From Pseudomonas shahriarae (lineage in GTDB: Bacteria; Pseudomonadota; Gammaproteobacteria; Pseudomonadales; Pseudomonadaceae), in assembly GCF_014268455.2 (NCBI RefSeq), contig NZ_CP077085.1, forward strand, positions 992,001 to 1,056,000: DNA of 64,000 bases. The letters run 5' to 3'. Below, piece by piece: positions 18,163-27,691 of the stretch. Within the stretch, counting starts at the first letter, position 1. Each line of letters begins with the position of its first letter. The notes under the pieces are model-generated. The model had not been told where the DNA came from. It saw only the letters and a program-made list of their open reading frames with translations, and did no database searches. The position numbers and the translations under genes are program-made.

Positions 18163-19518
18163 TCAACGATGGATTGTGGTTTGCAGAGCGCGCCCCTTAT
18201 CCAGGTAGGTGGCGAACTCTTCGGCGGGAACCATGCTGCCGCCGGTGCCCCAGATCAAGTGCGTGGCGCTGGCCAACTGTGCCGCCGAGACGCCAATGCG
18301 CTGCAAATACTGCGCGTCCTTGAGCACCCGCACAATGCCTGGCGCGCCGGCCAGGGCCGAAGGTTCGAGTTTTACCCCTTCAAGCTCGTGGGCGAGGAAC
18401 ATCAGGCGGTAGAGTTCTTCGTCGGTGACGGTGTAGTAGCCATCGACCAGGCGCTGCATTGCCTTGCCGACGAAGCCGGAGGGGCGGCCCACTGCCAGGC
18501 CGTCAGCCGCGGTGACATTGTCAATGCCGAAGTCCTGCACGCTCACCTGGTCATGCAGCCCGGTATACACACCGAGCAGCATGCACGGCGAGTGGGTCGG
18601 TTCGGCAAACACACAGTGCACGGCATCGCCAAACGCCAGCTTCAAGCCAAACGCCACGCCACCAGGGCCGCCGCCAACACCACAGGGCAGATACACGAAC
18701 AGCGGATGCTCGGCGTCCACCCGCACCCCGGCCACTTCAAATTGCCGGGCCAGGCGCTCGGCGGCCACGGCATAGCCAAGGAACAGGTGGGGCGAGTTTT
18801 CATCGTCGATGAAATAGCAGGCCGGATCGTTTTGCGCCTGTTGGCGGCCGTTTTCCACGGCAACACTGTAGTCGGAGGCGTATTCCACCACCGTCACGCC
18901 GCTGGCGCGCAGTTTGTCCTTCTTCCATTGGCGCGCATCCGAGGACATGTGCACCGTCGCCTGGAAACCCAGCTTGGCGCTGATGATGCCGATGGACAGG
19001 CCAAGGTTGCCGGTGGAGCCCACGGCGATTTTGTACTGGCTGAAAAACCTCAGTGCGCGCTCGTCGGCCAAGGTTGCGTAGTTATCGTCGAGGGTAATCA
19101 AGCCTGCCTGCAGGGCCAGGTCTTCAGCGTGCTTGAGCACTTCATGAATACCGCCACGGGCCTTGATCGAGCCGGAGATCGGCAAGTCGCAGTCTTTCTT
19201 CAGCCACAGCGCGCCGCAGTCGGGGAGGGCGGCTTCGCTCAACAGCGCGTGCTGCATGGCCTTCAGCGGCTGGATCGCGGACTCGATGATGCCACCCGCC
19301 GCCGCCGTCTCCGGGAACACCTTGGCGAGGTAGGGCGCGAAGCGAAGCAGGCGCGCGCTGGCGTCTTGTACATCCTCCAGGGTCAGGCCGACATCCTCAA
19401 GCGCTACAGCGGCCGGGGCGATCGCGGGGTTGAACCAACTGAGCGGCTCCAGTGCGACCAATTGCTGGATAACGGGATGGCTTGCATACCAGGCGTCTAG
19501 GGTTTTGCCTTGAATCAT
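18163..19518 (-). CDS. dsdA: D-serine ammonia-lyase (D-serine dehydratase)
   Basis: A 451-residue PLP enzyme converting D-serine to pyruvate and ammonia. It closely resembles E. coli DsdA along its length: [20 protein letters not shown], the PLP lysine in [16 protein letters not shown], the phosphate-binding [13 protein letters not shown], the glycine loop [20 protein letters not shown] and [20 protein letters not shown]. Two starts are possible: ATG at 19518 (AAGG upstream, length near the E. coli enzyme) and ATG at 19545, which overlaps the permease stop as TGATG and adds nine residues. The enzyme protects against D-serine toxicity and supplies carbon and nitrogen. Confidence 0.96.
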   Translation of the reverse strand: MIQGKTLDAWYASHPVIQQLVALEPLSWFNPAIAPAAVALEDVGLTLEDVQDASARLLRFAPYLAKVFPETAAAGGIIESAIQPLKAMQHALLSEAALPDCGALWLKKDCDLPISGSIKARGGIHEVLKHAEDLALQAGLITLDDNYATLADERALRFFSQYKIAVGSTGNLGLSIGIISAKLGFQATVHMSSDARQWKKDKLRASGVTVVEYASDYSVAVENGRQQAQNDPACYFIDDENSPHLFLGYAVAAERLARQFEVAGVRVDAEHPLFVYLPCGVGGGPGGVAFGLKLAFGDAVHCVFAEPTHSPCMLLGVYTGLHDQVSVQDFGIDNVTAADGLAVGRPSGFVGKAMQRLVDGYYTVTDEELYRLMFLAHELEGVKLEPSALAGAPGIVRVLKDAQYLQRIGVSAAQLASATHLIWGTGGSMVPAEEFATYLDKGRALQTTIHR

Positions 19519-19544
19519 GGGAACTGCCTTTGGAGTGGGGTTCA

Positions 19545-20888
19545 TCACACAAACCGGGAAAGGATGAGGGTAAAGACCAGGGCTGCCACCGAGGCGAGCA
19601 CGGTGGCGCCGGTGAATTTCTTGAGGGCTTCGGAGAGGGAAATCCCCAGGTACTCTTTTACGACCCAGAACGCCGAGTCGGTCACGTGGGTCCAGCCGAT
19701 GGCGCCGGCACCGATGGCGATCACCAGGATCTCGGGGCTGTATTGCGGGTTCTGCCCGAGGATCGGCAACACCATGCCGGCGGTGCTGATCATGGCCACG
19801 GTGGCCGAGCCCACGGCGAAGTGCATCAGCCCGGCGATCAACCACGCGAGGATGATCGGGTTGATGTTGGACTGGCCCAGCACGTCCGCCAGGACTTTGC
19901 CGATGCCGCTGCCGACCAGCATGTCGTTGAACGCCCCGCCGGCGCCGATCACCAGCAGAATACCGGCCAGCGGCGGGAAGCAGCGGTGGGTCAGGTCGAG
20001 CAAATCGCCCATGCCCAGCCCACGGCGCAGGCCCAGGGACCAGTAGGCAAAGCAAATCGACAGCGCCAGGGCAATCAGCGGGTTACCTATGAAAGACACC
20101 CACTCAAACGCCATCGAGCCTTTGGCCAGCAAGGGGATGGCCAGGGTTTTGCCGACCATCAGCGCCAAGGGCAACAGCACGGTGATCATCGCCATCGCGA
20201 AACTGGGGGCCTGGCTGTCGTCGATGCTCCCCTCACCACGCTCAGCCAAAAACTGCGCCTGGTTGGCCGGGGCCTGCCGCGCACAAGTCAGCTTGACCCA
20301 GATCGGCCCGGCGATCACGGCAGTGGGCAAGCCGACGATCAGCCCGTACAAAATCACCTTGCCGATATCGGCATTGAGCATGCCGGTAATGGCCGTGGCG
20401 GCGGGGTGCGGCGGCAGGATGCAATGCACCACCATCAGCGAAGTCGCCAGCGGTACACCCAGGTACAACAGGTTAATCCGAGTCTGACGGGCAACCACAT
20501 AAATCAGCGGGATCAGCAGCACAAATCCCACCTCGAAGAACACCGGAATCCCGGCGATAAAGCCCACCAGCATCATCGCCCACGCGGCGTTCTGCTCACC
20601 CAGCAGCCGCAGCAGCGTGGTCGCAATGCGCTTGGCGCCGCCAGACTCCTCCAGCAACTTGCCGAGGATACTGCCCAACCCAATGATGCCGGCAAGAAAC
20701 CCGAGCGTGCTGCCCATGCCCTTCTCAAATGCCGAGACAATCGCGGTGGGAGTCATGCCCGTGCCGACCCCCACCAGCAGACTGGCGGCGATCAGGGCCA
20801 GGAACGGATGCACACGGCATTTACCGATCAGCACGACAATCAACAGAATGGACGCGCCAAGGATCAATAGAGAAAAGGTAGGGGACAT
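19545..20888 (-). CDS. dsdX: GntP-family permease, DsdX-like D-serine/gluconate transporter
   Basis: A 447-residue integral membrane protein with about 12-14 helices. GntP-family signatures include [33 protein letters not shown] and [20 protein letters not shown]. GntP members take up gluconate or D-serine; placement directly before dsdA with a DsdC-like regulator supports D-serine. The ATG at 20888 has GGAGCAG eight bases upstream; further upstream frame is open but not protein-like. The Crc-like motif just upstream suggests catabolite control. Substrate assignment is by context. Confidence 0.85.
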   Translation of the reverse strand: MSPTFSLLILGASILLIVVLIGKCRVHPFLALIAASLLVGVGTGMTPTAIVSAFEKGMGSTLGFLAGIIGLGSILGKLLEESGGAKRIATTLLRLLGEQNAAWAMMLVGFIAGIPVFFEVGFVLLIPLIYVVARQTRINLLYLGVPLATSLMVVHCILPPHPAATAITGMLNADIGKVILYGLIVGLPTAVIAGPIWVKLTCARQAPANQAQFLAERGEGSIDDSQAPSFAMAMITVLLPLALMVGKTLAIPLLAKGSMAFEWVSFIGNPLIALALSICFAYWSLGLRRGLGMGDLLDLTHRCFPPLAGILLVIGAGGAFNDMLVGSGIGKVLADVLGQSNINPIILAWLIAGLMHFAVGSATVAMISTAGMVLPILGQNPQYSPEILVIAIGAGAIGWTHVTDSAFWVVKEYLGISLSEALKKFTGATVLASVAALVFTLILSRFV

Positions 20889-20910
20889 GGGTGGGTCTGC
20901 TCCATCGCAG

Positions 20911-20918
20911 TTATTGTT
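20911..20918 (-). promoter_or_regulatory. Crc/Hfq-type CA motif before dsdX
   Basis: On the minus strand the sequence is AACAATAA, 23 bases before the dsdX ATG and just upstream of the GGAGCAG ribosome site. Position and sequence fit an Hfq-Crc translational repression site. Confidence 0.5.
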
Positions 20919-20965
20919 AGTTGTTTGCGATGGATTAGATTTCAGGCCTATGGCGGGGACAAACG

Positions 20966-21154
20966 ATGATTCGTCAGGCGCTAGCTGACGCCTGTTCACT
21001 TATGGCCAGGGGCGGCCGATTGCATGACAATGCGCGGCGCCTGCGTAATTGTCAGGTCATTACAGGAGGATGTATTGCCCTGGCCCTGACGGGGTGCACC
21101 GTCAGCGGCGTCAATGAAATTGCGCATGATCCCCAGCCACGGCAGCCTCTTTAA
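20966..21154 (+). other. Possible small lipoprotein remnant
   Basis: A 62-codon frame whose middle reads ITGGCIALALTGCTVSGVNE, which looks like a lipoprotein signal (lipobox LTGC). The upstream part has no good start signal and the frame ends only 19 residues after the lipobox cysteine, converging on the DHH gene. It may be a truncated lipoprotein left at the boundary of the selenium cluster. It may also be chance. Confidence 0.2.
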
Positions 21155-22092
21155 CTGCCGCGAAGGCTTGTTGGAACAACGCAGGTGCGCGCCAACCCCA
21201 ACTTCAACAGCTCCTTACGCAGTAGCGGGCACTCAAGGACAGCCATTCCGGCCTGCCATTGGATCGACAGCAAATGGCTCAACTTTTGTTGGCTGGCCAA
21301 GGGCTCAGCCAGAAAGTAGCTTTTGCACTCGCTGATACTGATGACGTTCAACAGCCAGTCTTCACCCTGCGCGGCCATCCAGTGGGCGAGCGTTGACCGA
21401 TGCGTTTGGATCAGCGCACTGGCATCCCACACCGCCATCTGCGCGAAAACCTGCGGCAGGTTGCTATCGGCTTTCAGCCGCTTCATATCAACCGCCAACG
21501 CGCCAATCAAGTCTGACTCGATAGTGGCTTGACACTCGCGCAAGTACCGCTCGGGCCAGCCCGCATCCAGTTTCGCCCGCCGTGCGAGGACTTCATAAGC
21601 CCGGATATCCGATTGGGTGGTCAACTGCCCGGTGAAATTCAGGGTATTGTCCAGAATAGCCGTGGCCAGCAACGCAGCACTTTTTTCGCTTATTAGCGGC
21701 AACAGCTCCAACGCTTCCCAACGCTGAAAAATCAGGGTCGCCGCTGCGCCGATTGGCAGGATGTCTGCCGCAGAACCGAGCTTCTGCGCCCAATAGTTTT
21801 CAAAGCCTGGGTGATGGTCAATGACTTCCACCACCTGTTCAGGAACCACCACCGGGTCGAAATAGTGGTAGTCGGAGACATCCACCAACACGAACTCATC
21901 ACCCGCTCTCGGCAGATAGTCATCCAGAGATGACTGCCATCCGAGCACAGTCCTGGAGATGCTGGCATTGAGCGGGGCGCTACTGACGGCCCGAGCCTCA
22001 ATGCCTTGGCGATTCAACAGCTCGGCGTACGCAATGCAGCAGGCATACGCATCGATGTCCAGGTACGCCGAGCCTGAGGTCACCACCCTCAT
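21151..22092 (-). CDS. DHH-family phosphoesterase, selenium-cluster member
   Basis: 313 residues. DHH superfamily metal ligands are visible: the first acidic motif AYLDIDAYA near residue 10-16, VDVSDYHYF (about 71-79) and the namesake EVIDHHPGF (about 89-97). The later AAATLIFQRW and ATAILDNTLNFTG resemble the fourth motif of manganese-dependent inorganic pyrophosphatase and related DHH enzymes. Known activities in the superfamily are pyrophosphate, oligoribonucleotide, cyclic-dinucleotide and phosphoester hydrolysis. The ATG overlaps the stop of the desulfurase gene (ATGA). In this operon it could handle a phosphate leaving group from selenophosphate chemistry, which is inference only. Confidence 0.82.
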   Translation of the reverse strand: MRVVTSGSAYLDIDAYACCIAYAELLNRQGIEARAVSSAPLNASISRTVLGWQSSLDDYLPRAGDEFVLVDVSDYHYFDPVVVPEQVVEVIDHHPGFENYWAQKLGSAADILPIGAAATLIFQRWEALELLPLISEKSAALLATAILDNTLNFTGQLTTQSDIRAYEVLARRAKLDAGWPERYLRECQATIESDLIGALAVDMKRLKADSNLPQVFAQMAVWDASALIQTHRSTLAHWMAAQGEDWLLNVISISECKSYFLAEPLASQQKLSHLLSIQWQAGMAVLECPLLRKELLKLGLARTCVVPTSLRGS

Positions 22093-23285
22093 AACACGTG
22101 GGCCACAGCGTGAGCTGCCGAGACAGTTGAAGACAGCTTCAGCGCTTGAGCGATCCCCTCCAGAATCCGCTCATACGCGAATTGACAATGTTCTTCGTCG
22201 ATGGAAATGCGCACCGTGGCCCCGGCGATCTGCTCGGAATATCCCAGTTGTGTAACCGTGTTGGACAGGCTGAGTGTCTTGTCCGAGCATGCCGACCCAC
22301 CGGTTATGTAGATCGACTGCCTGTTCAAGGCAAGCTGCAGTTTTTTTGTATTGACGCCCGGCAATGCAATAAAGCTCACACACGGTACACGCGGTGCTTG
22401 CTGACCGATCACGACCACTTCGCCCAGCATCGCTTGCAGCTTAGATTCAAATGTTTCCCGGCTCTGTTGTACCGCGACTTTACCGTTGCCGTATTTGTGC
22501 TGTTTCTCCTGCAACGCAGTTTCAATCGAAAGAATGCCCGGATAGTTCTGAGTACCACCGCGCAACCCGCCTTCCTGGCCACCGCCAACAATTAATGGCG
22601 ACAAACCGTAGCGGTTTCTGGCGTATAGAAAACCGGCACCGGGCAACGCTCCGAACTTGTGTCCTGACGCAATAGCGAAATCAACGCCGGATGCGTGCAG
22701 ATCCACAGGGATTTTGCCGATGGCCTGGGTCATGTCCGAAAATAGCAAACCACCCCCAGCCTTCACTTGTCGGGCGATTGCTTCGATCGGTTGAATCACG
22801 CCGGTTTCGTTATGCACCGCCATAACGCAAACCAATGTCGGGCGACCTGCATGGGTGCGGAGCAGCTGTTCCAATTGTGCAGTGTCGAGCAGTCCGTTCA
22901 TTTGATGCCCGATCGCTATGGATTGCAGACCTTCCAGACCGTAGCGGTTTATGTTCTGCAGGGTGCAGGAGTGTTCGATCGCTGAGTACAGCACCAAGGG
23001 TTGCTCATGTTTGTAGCGTTCGAAAAAATCATGAAACACCTGGCTACAGCCCTCACTGGAGCCGCTGTTGAAAATCAGGCAGTCGGCGTCCACTTTCAAA
23101 AGGCTGGCGATGCGGCCACGCGCCCGTTCGACTCGTTCGAGCAATTGAACGCCGAGGGCGTGATTGGCGTTGGGGTTGGCGCATTGGCGGGTCGAGAACA
23201 ACGCCTGAAGCATGTTGCTGACAGCCATTGAAACCGGTGCCGAACCACAGACGTCGGCATAAACTGCATCCACAGCAATATCCAT
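22089..23285 (-). CDS. NifS/IscS-like cysteine desulfurase or selenocysteine lyase
   Basis: A 398-residue fold-type-I PLP enzyme. The PLP lysine is in ASGHKFGALPGAGF (the SGHK motif), GGTQNYPGI matches the GTxN motif, and the catalytic cysteine lies in ITGGSACSDKT as in the GSACSS loop of IscS-type enzymes. It would release sulfur or selenium from cysteine or selenocysteine as an enzyme-bound per(sulfide/selenide). ATG at 23285 is favoured (GGAAG eight bases upstream); GTG at 23294 is possible. There is no iscU or iscR neighbour, so Fe-S assembly is unlikely; selenium delivery to SelD is the better hypothesis. Confidence 0.88.
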   Translation of the reverse strand: MDIAVDAVYADVCGSAPVSMAVSNMLQALFSTRQCANPNANHALGVQLLERVERARGRIASLLKVDADCLIFNSGSSEGCSQVFHDFFERYKHEQPLVLYSAIEHSCTLQNINRYGLEGLQSIAIGHQMNGLLDTAQLEQLLRTHAGRPTLVCVMAVHNETGVIQPIEAIARQVKAGGGLLFSDMTQAIGKIPVDLHASGVDFAIASGHKFGALPGAGFLYARNRYGLSPLIVGGGQEGGLRGGTQNYPGILSIETALQEKQHKYGNGKVAVQQSRETFESKLQAMLGEVVVIGQQAPRVPCVSFIALPGVNTKKLQLALNRQSIYITGGSACSDKTLSLSNTVTQLGYSEQIAGATVRISIDEEHCQFAYERILEGIAQALKLSSTVSAAHAVAHVL

Positions 23286-23358
23286 ATCAAACACTTCCAG
23301 TTTTCTGTTTTATGTCATTCAGGATGCTGCTCGCATAATGCGAACAGAGACTCACGGG

Positions 23359-24129
23359 TCAAACAATAAGGCGCAGCATGAGCTGGATCGAGCACAGCAA
23401 AACGAAAGCATTCAGTGCCTGTTTCAGATGCCCTGAGTCCAGCCGATGAGAAAGCATGGCTCCGAGGAAACCACCCACCACTATCCCCAGTACCAATTCA
23501 CCGGTGTAGCCGAGAAAGTCCATGGTGGAGCCCACTCTGCCGAGTAAAGCCCCACTTGCTCCGATGATTCCGATCAGCGCCGAGGTCGAAATGGCCTGCT
23601 TTATCTGCAGACCAAACAAGCTGATCAGTACAGGCAGGTAGATGAACCCGCCGCCCTGGCCGACCAGCCCGCACAATACGCCAAGCACCAGCCCTATCAG
23701 TGGCAACGACAGCGATTGATGGTTGCACAACAGGGCCACCGGTCTATGGAACAGATGCGTCACCAACAGCGACATCAACCCCAGCAGCCCGAAGACGAAC
23801 AGGATGAAGTTTTCGCTGAATGCATCAGCATGGAGAGAGGCAAAAAAGTTGGCGACAGCCATCGGTACAGCAAAGCTTCTGATCACTCGCCAATCCGGCT
23901 GAAACTTGATGCGGTGCAGCGCGAACGACACGAGGGACGAAAAGAAGCCTTGTGCGGAAGAAAGTCCCGTCACGACTTCAATCGGCAGTTTCTGACCGGA
24001 CAAGATCGGGTAAATCAGCACCAACAGGGGCGTCACGATGATGCCCCCACCGATACCGAACAGACCTGACATGAAACCAGCCACCATGCCCACACCGACC
24101 ATAACCGGGTAGATTGTCACGGCTACCAT
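23359..24129 (-). CDS. TSUP (TauE/SafE) family anion permease
   Basis: A 256-residue membrane protein with about eight helices. It has the duplicated family motif: GFMSGLFGIGGGIIVTPLL in the first half and VLGVLCGLVGQGGGFIYLPVL in the second. TSUP members carry sulfite, sulfoacetate, thiosulfate or other small anions; relatives in selenium-related genomic contexts (YedE-type) have been proposed to move selenium compounds. It starts one base after selD ends (TGAGATG). In this cluster it may import or export a selenium or sulfur anion (inference). Confidence 0.85.
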   Translation of the reverse strand: MVAVTIYPVMVGVGMVAGFMSGLFGIGGGIIVTPLLVLIYPILSGQKLPIEVVTGLSSAQGFFSSLVSFALHRIKFQPDWRVIRSFAVPMAVANFFASLHADAFSENFILFVFGLLGLMSLLVTHLFHRPVALLCNHQSLSLPLIGLVLGVLCGLVGQGGGFIYLPVLISLFGLQIKQAISTSALIGIIGASGALLGRVGSTMDFLGYTGELVLGIVVGGFLGAMLSHRLDSGHLKQALNAFVLLCSIQLMLRLIV

Positions 24130-24130
24130 C

Positions 24131-25180
24131 TCAGCAGACCTTGATCTTGCCGGTCCCTTCCGTCATCCGACCGATAACAATCAGATCAGGGCAAAGCGCC
24201 TGCCACTTCTGATGGTTCTTTTCAAACCCTTCGGCACTCACCGTGAACAGCAAACCGCCATTCGTTTGCGGATCATGCAACAGAAACTTTCTAGCTAATG
24301 GAGGATCAGTCAGGTACTCCACGTTCTGCGCGTACTTTTTAATGTTAGAGAAAATACCGCTGTCAGCTGAAGTCACCGCCACTGCCAATGACTCTGTGCC
24401 GTCATAAAAAACCAGACTGCTTGTATCCAGGTCAACATCCAGTTGCCCCAGCCCGACCATCTCACTGATATGGCCGATCAAACCGAACCCCGTGATATCA
24501 GTCAAACTGCTCACCTCAGGGCTTTCGCTCAGCGTGCGGCCAAACGCGTTGTTGCCGGTAATCTGGGCAAGCGTCGACGCAGCAATATCCTTTTGTTCAA
24601 TCACTCCGCTCTTCAGGGCATTGGCGAGGATGCCGACACCGATCGGACGCGTCATGACCAGCAAATCACCGGCCCTGGCCGTGTTGTTTTTCTTCAAACG
24701 GTGTTTTTCCACCTCGCCAATGATCGAGAAGCCGTACAAGGGCTGGCTGTTCTTGATCGTATGACCACCGACGATGCTGACATTGAACCTGTTCATCACC
24801 GACTGGGCGCCAAGGATCATCTGCGTAACTTGCTCGACCGAAACCTGTTCCGGGTCGAACGCCATGATCGAGTTGGCAATAAGCGGACTCCCGCCTGAAG
24901 CAAAGATATCGCTTACAGCATTGCTGGCTGCCAATTGGCCGAAGATATAAGGATCGTTGACTATCGGAGAGAAAAAATCGGTGGTGAATAACAGATATTT
25001 TTCACCTGCGTCATAGACGGCGCAATCGTCAGAAGACTCAAAGCCCAACACCACCTTGTCATCCGAAACCGTATTGGCTGCTGCAGTTTGCGACAGAATC
25101 TTCGTTAACACACTGGATGGGATCTTGCACCCGCACCCACCACTCTCAGATTTATCCATGATCTGACAAAACATCGACAT
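24131..25180 (-). CDS. selD: Selenide, water dikinase (selenophosphate synthetase)
   Basis: A 349-residue ATP-dependent enzyme making selenophosphate from selenide. The glycine-rich, cysteine-containing N-terminal loop SGGCGCKIP (catalytic Cys and Lys) matches E. coli SelD's GAGCGCK. Further matches are STTDFF-like FTTDFFSPIVNDPY, NAVSDIFASGG, IVGGHTI, LTDITGFGLIGHISEM and DPQTNGGLL. It uses cysteine, not selenocysteine, at the active site. AAGGAAAG precedes the ATG. It begins the operon selD-TSUP-desulfurase-DHH. No selA, selB or selC lies in the window, so its product's use is unknown here. Confidence 0.95.
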   Translation of the reverse strand: MSMFCQIMDKSESGGCGCKIPSSVLTKILSQTAAANTVSDDKVVLGFESSDDCAVYDAGEKYLLFTTDFFSPIVNDPYIFGQLAASNAVSDIFASGGSPLIANSIMAFDPEQVSVEQVTQMILGAQSVMNRFNVSIVGGHTIKNSQPLYGFSIIGEVEKHRLKKNNTARAGDLLVMTRPIGVGILANALKSGVIEQKDIAASTLAQITGNNAFGRTLSESPEVSSLTDITGFGLIGHISEMVGLGQLDVDLDTSSLVFYDGTESLAVAVTSADSGIFSNIKKYAQNVEYLTDPPLARKFLLHDPQTNGGLLFTVSAEGFEKNHQKWQALCPDLIVIGRMTEGTGKIKVC

Positions 25181-25328
25181 CGACTTTCCTTAGAATCCAT
25201 TTTCCATAATTAAAACAGCGTATTAGCGTGCTAAAGCATACTGTTATGTCCTATTTCCGCCGACAAAACTCGCATGGTTTCATTGCAGAAATATGACGAA
25301 ATGGGGGTGTTTCGATGTCATGTGGATG
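25181..25328. promoter_or_regulatory. AT-rich promoter region upstream of selD
   Basis: A 148-base gap, clearly more AT-rich than the flanks, between the selD start and the end of a GNAT gene. It should hold the selD promoter on the minus strand. A near-perfect palindrome TTAGCGTGCTAA (25224-25235) could be an operator. No RNA gene is seen. Confidence 0.3.
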
Positions 25329-25940
25329 TCAGCGAGCAATGGTGTGCTTGGCTGCGGGGTCAGGGTAGGCAGAGTTTCTTGTTACTTCAGACCCAGTCAT
25401 TTTCTGTTCCAGCCATTCTTGGTAGGTGATGCGGCTGATGTGTTCCGTCCGATAGTCTTGGAGGAACTGGTTATATTTGTTTTCTTCGGTGTGATGAAAG
25501 CGAAAGCCACACTTCGATTGAGCAGCATGGGATTGGATGTTGTCGGCGAAGTAACCACACCAAAGTGCTTTGAGGTTCAGGTTTTCAAAAGCGTGTCGCA
25601 TCACTTCACGCACTGCTTCCGGAATCAGGCCTTTGCCCCAGTAAGGCACGCCGATCCAGTAGGCTATTTCACCTTCCTGCTCACTGATTTCAAAATTGCT
25701 GTTGCTACCTATGAGAATGCCCACACAACCAACAGCACGGCGATTTTCTTTCAATTCGACCGCGTACACCTCTGGGTGATTGAAGACTGTGCGGATGATG
25801 TCGGCACTGTTCTCCACACTGGTGTGCGGAGGCCAGCCAGCGATGGGGCCGACTCGGGTGTCTTTGGCATATTCGTATAGATCGGCGGCGTCCGTGTCCT
25901 GCCAGGGACGCAGCAAGAGGCGTTCTGTTTTAAGTGTCAT
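25329..25940 (-). CDS. GNAT-family N-acetyltransferase (RimJ/RimL-like)
   Basis: A 203-residue GNAT protein. It opens with TLKTERLLLRPWQDTDA, the typical RimJ/RimL (Acetyltransf_3) start; the acetyl-CoA loop is PYWGKGLIPEAVREVMRHAF, and LKALWCGYFADNIQS is the following strand and Asn motif. The ATG at 25940 was chosen because it gives the family's standard beginning; upstream codons look untranslated. It is on the same strand as, and 148 bases upstream of, selD but unlikely to be in the same transcript as its function is general. It may acetylate a small molecule or protein N-terminus. Confidence 0.85.
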   Translation of the reverse strand: MTLKTERLLLRPWQDTDAADLYEYAKDTRVGPIAGWPPHTSVENSADIIRTVFNHPEVYAVELKENRRAVGCVGILIGSNSNFEISEQEGEIAYWIGVPYWGKGLIPEAVREVMRHAFENLNLKALWCGYFADNIQSHAAQSKCGFRFHHTEENKYNQFLQDYRTEHISRITYQEWLEQKMTGSEVTRNSAYPDPAAKHTIAR

Positions 25941-26097
25941 GGCCTGTACTCGTAATGGATTGGTGCGTTCGGGACAGAGTATTGGGAGACAGACCATCGG
26001 TACACGCTAGTACCTCGGCTTTTTCGGTACTTTTCAAAACAGTTTCACCAGGCGCTGATACGATTGTGGCACTTGTTTGTTGTAGCGCTGGGGCACT

Positions 26098-26952
26098 ATG
26101 CATCACATTTCGAAACTTTCCGCTCCTGACGAATCGATGCGGATGGGAGAAACCACGCTCGCGCAAGGGCTAGGTTTACCGCTTTCCTTCGGTCATGCTT
26201 ACTTGACGCTGCTGGTATGCCTCTGCGGTAGCGCCCACTTCACTCTCAACTTCAAAGAGCATGCGGTCAGGCGCGGTGGTGTGATGCTGCTGGCTGAAGA
26301 CACGATTGCCCTGCTCAAACGTCGCTCGCGCCGCTTCAAGGTGTTTTTCTGCCTTATGCCGAAAAACTTTGCAGCGGAGGTTGCCTACCCACTGCCAAAT
26401 ACCTTGTTCGTATTTCTGCATGACCATCCTCATTGCGTCCCATCCAAGGACGACATGCCGCTGATAGAGGGGTGGGTGACGCAGATGCGGAACATTGCGC
26501 AGACCTGCCCCACCTACCAACGCATCATGTTGCGCAATCAACTGCAGAACCTCTTTTTGAAAATAGCCGAGCAACTTCCAGCCAACCAAATAGAGAACAG
26601 GGGATTCAGCAGGAAGGAAATGCTCAGTTGGCGCTTCTGGGAATTGATAGGCAAACACTGCATCCGCCACCGAGATGTGAAGTTCTACGCCGACGCACTG
26701 AGTATCACACCGTTCTACCTGTCGCAGTTGACCAAAGCGTTTTTCAATGACACCCCCAAGGGCCTGATCGATCGGCAGGTAACCTTGGAAATCAAGGCTC
26801 TCCTTTCATACAGTGACTTGGCTATTGGCCGTGTGGCCGACGAACTGAACTTCGCCGACGCATCTTACTTGTGTCGCTACTTCAAGCGCCAAACGGGGAT
26901 TTCGCTCTCCCGTTACCGTAAGCACAAGAGGGAGGAGGGCGGGCAGGACTGA
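26098..26952 (+). CDS. AraC-family transcriptional regulator
   Basis: A 284-residue regulator. Two helix-turn-helix units fill the C-terminus: HRDVKFYADALSITPFYLSQ (about 200-219) and SDLAIGRVADELNFADASYL (about 240-259), with CRYFKRQTGISLSRYRKHKR as the family's ending. The N-terminal ~150 residues are a cupin-like sensor domain (HFTLNFKEHAVRRGGVMLLAEDT). It is divergent from the GNAT gene with 157 bases between. Its location beside the selenium cluster makes it a possible controller, but nothing in the sequence proves this. Confidence 0.88.
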   Translation: MHHISKLSAPDESMRMGETTLAQGLGLPLSFGHAYLTLLVCLCGSAHFTLNFKEHAVRRGGVMLLAEDTIALLKRRSRRFKVFFCLMPKNFAAEVAYPLPNTLFVFLHDHPHCVPSKDDMPLIEGWVTQMRNIAQTCPTYQRIMLRNQLQNLFLKIAEQLPANQIENRGFSRKEMLSWRFWELIGKHCIRHRDVKFYADALSITPFYLSQLTKAFFNDTPKGLIDRQVTLEIKALLSYSDLAIGRVADELNFADASYLCRYFKRQTGISLSRYRKHKREEGGQD

Positions 26953-27243
26953 CCTGCGGTCGAAATAGCGGAGGGAAGGCGCACGAACAATGCGCGGCAG
27001 CAGAACCTGCGTGCGATCGCCTACCCGCGCCGGCATGGTGTTTGCTGACGTGCTCAAGCGCGCGGACCCAAGCCGAGGTAGGGGAGTGACGTGTGAGCGG
27101 GCTTATGATGGGCTTGGGGAGTAGGGATTGAGTTCGGTCGGCAGAACGCCGTAGATGGATGTTGCTGAAAAGCTGCTGAGACGCGCCAATATCGGCATTC
27201 ATCCACAGCGATTTTCAGCAATATTCGGTACTCCAGATACAGC

Positions 27244-27365
27244 GAAGCCCGCACTGGGCGGGCTTCTCTGGTGTTTCAATTGGTGGGCCGGGGTAATCTG
27301 AAACAAGTCGGTATCTATCTGTTTTTGCTGGTTAATAACTGATTGGTCAAACTGCTTGGAATACC
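27244..27365. other. Candidate left boundary (attL-like) of the genomic island
   Basis: A hairpin GAAGCCCGC/GCGGGCTTC (27244-27252, 27258-27266) is followed by a sequence at about 27284-27308 that, on the minus strand, reads GTTTCAGATTACCCCGGC then CCACCA. This resembles the tmRNA 3' end (TTCAAATCCCCCCGGCTCCACCA in segments) at about three quarters of positions. TTGGAATACC at 27356-27365 matches sites by the integrase at 56165 and 56177. The imperfect core makes this a diverged or remnant attachment site. Confidence 0.4.
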
Positions 27366-27470
27366 AGTTGGAACGCTGTCTGGTCTGGATTCCGATGGAC
27401 GGTGCTTTTTGAGCTCCGCCCCCGAGACGAATCAGGGTCGAAACTATCAAGCAAATGGTCGAGCTGGTTT

Positions 27471-27683
27471 TTACCCCTGCGCGTACGATCTCTCCAATCG
27501 CAGGCTCAGGGACTCCCGCAAACGATACCATAAATAATTTTGTGTTGGCTTAAGCCGACTCTCGAAGTATTGCGCAGTCTCTTTGTCGGTGCAGTACAGA
27601 TAGCAACCCTTCATCCCGCGTGTTATCAGGGTTTGGTATGTATTTTTGATTATAAGGTCTGTTTCATTTTTCGCGAGGGTAGG
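27471..27683 (-). pseudogene. C-terminal fragment of a DUF2075-type helicase
   Basis: On the minus strand a frame reads LIEQPTLAKNETD, then LIIKNTYQTLITRGMKGCYL, then YCTDKETAQYFESRL and further to a stop at 27471. The TLITRGMKGCYLYCTDKE segment resembles the C-terminal end of DUF2075 (schlafen-like, RecD-like) helicases. There is no start or ATPase core upstream: the frame is closed just after the end of the 574-residue helicase. It is therefore a gene remnant, probably from an earlier defence or mobile gene displaced by the present cargo. Confidence 0.55.
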
Positions 27684-27691
27684 TTGCTCTA

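Noticed and set aside
17524..19500. A 658-codon plus-strand frame across dsdC and dsdA
   Set aside because: Lies wholly antisense to two genes with clear family motifs; no start signal.
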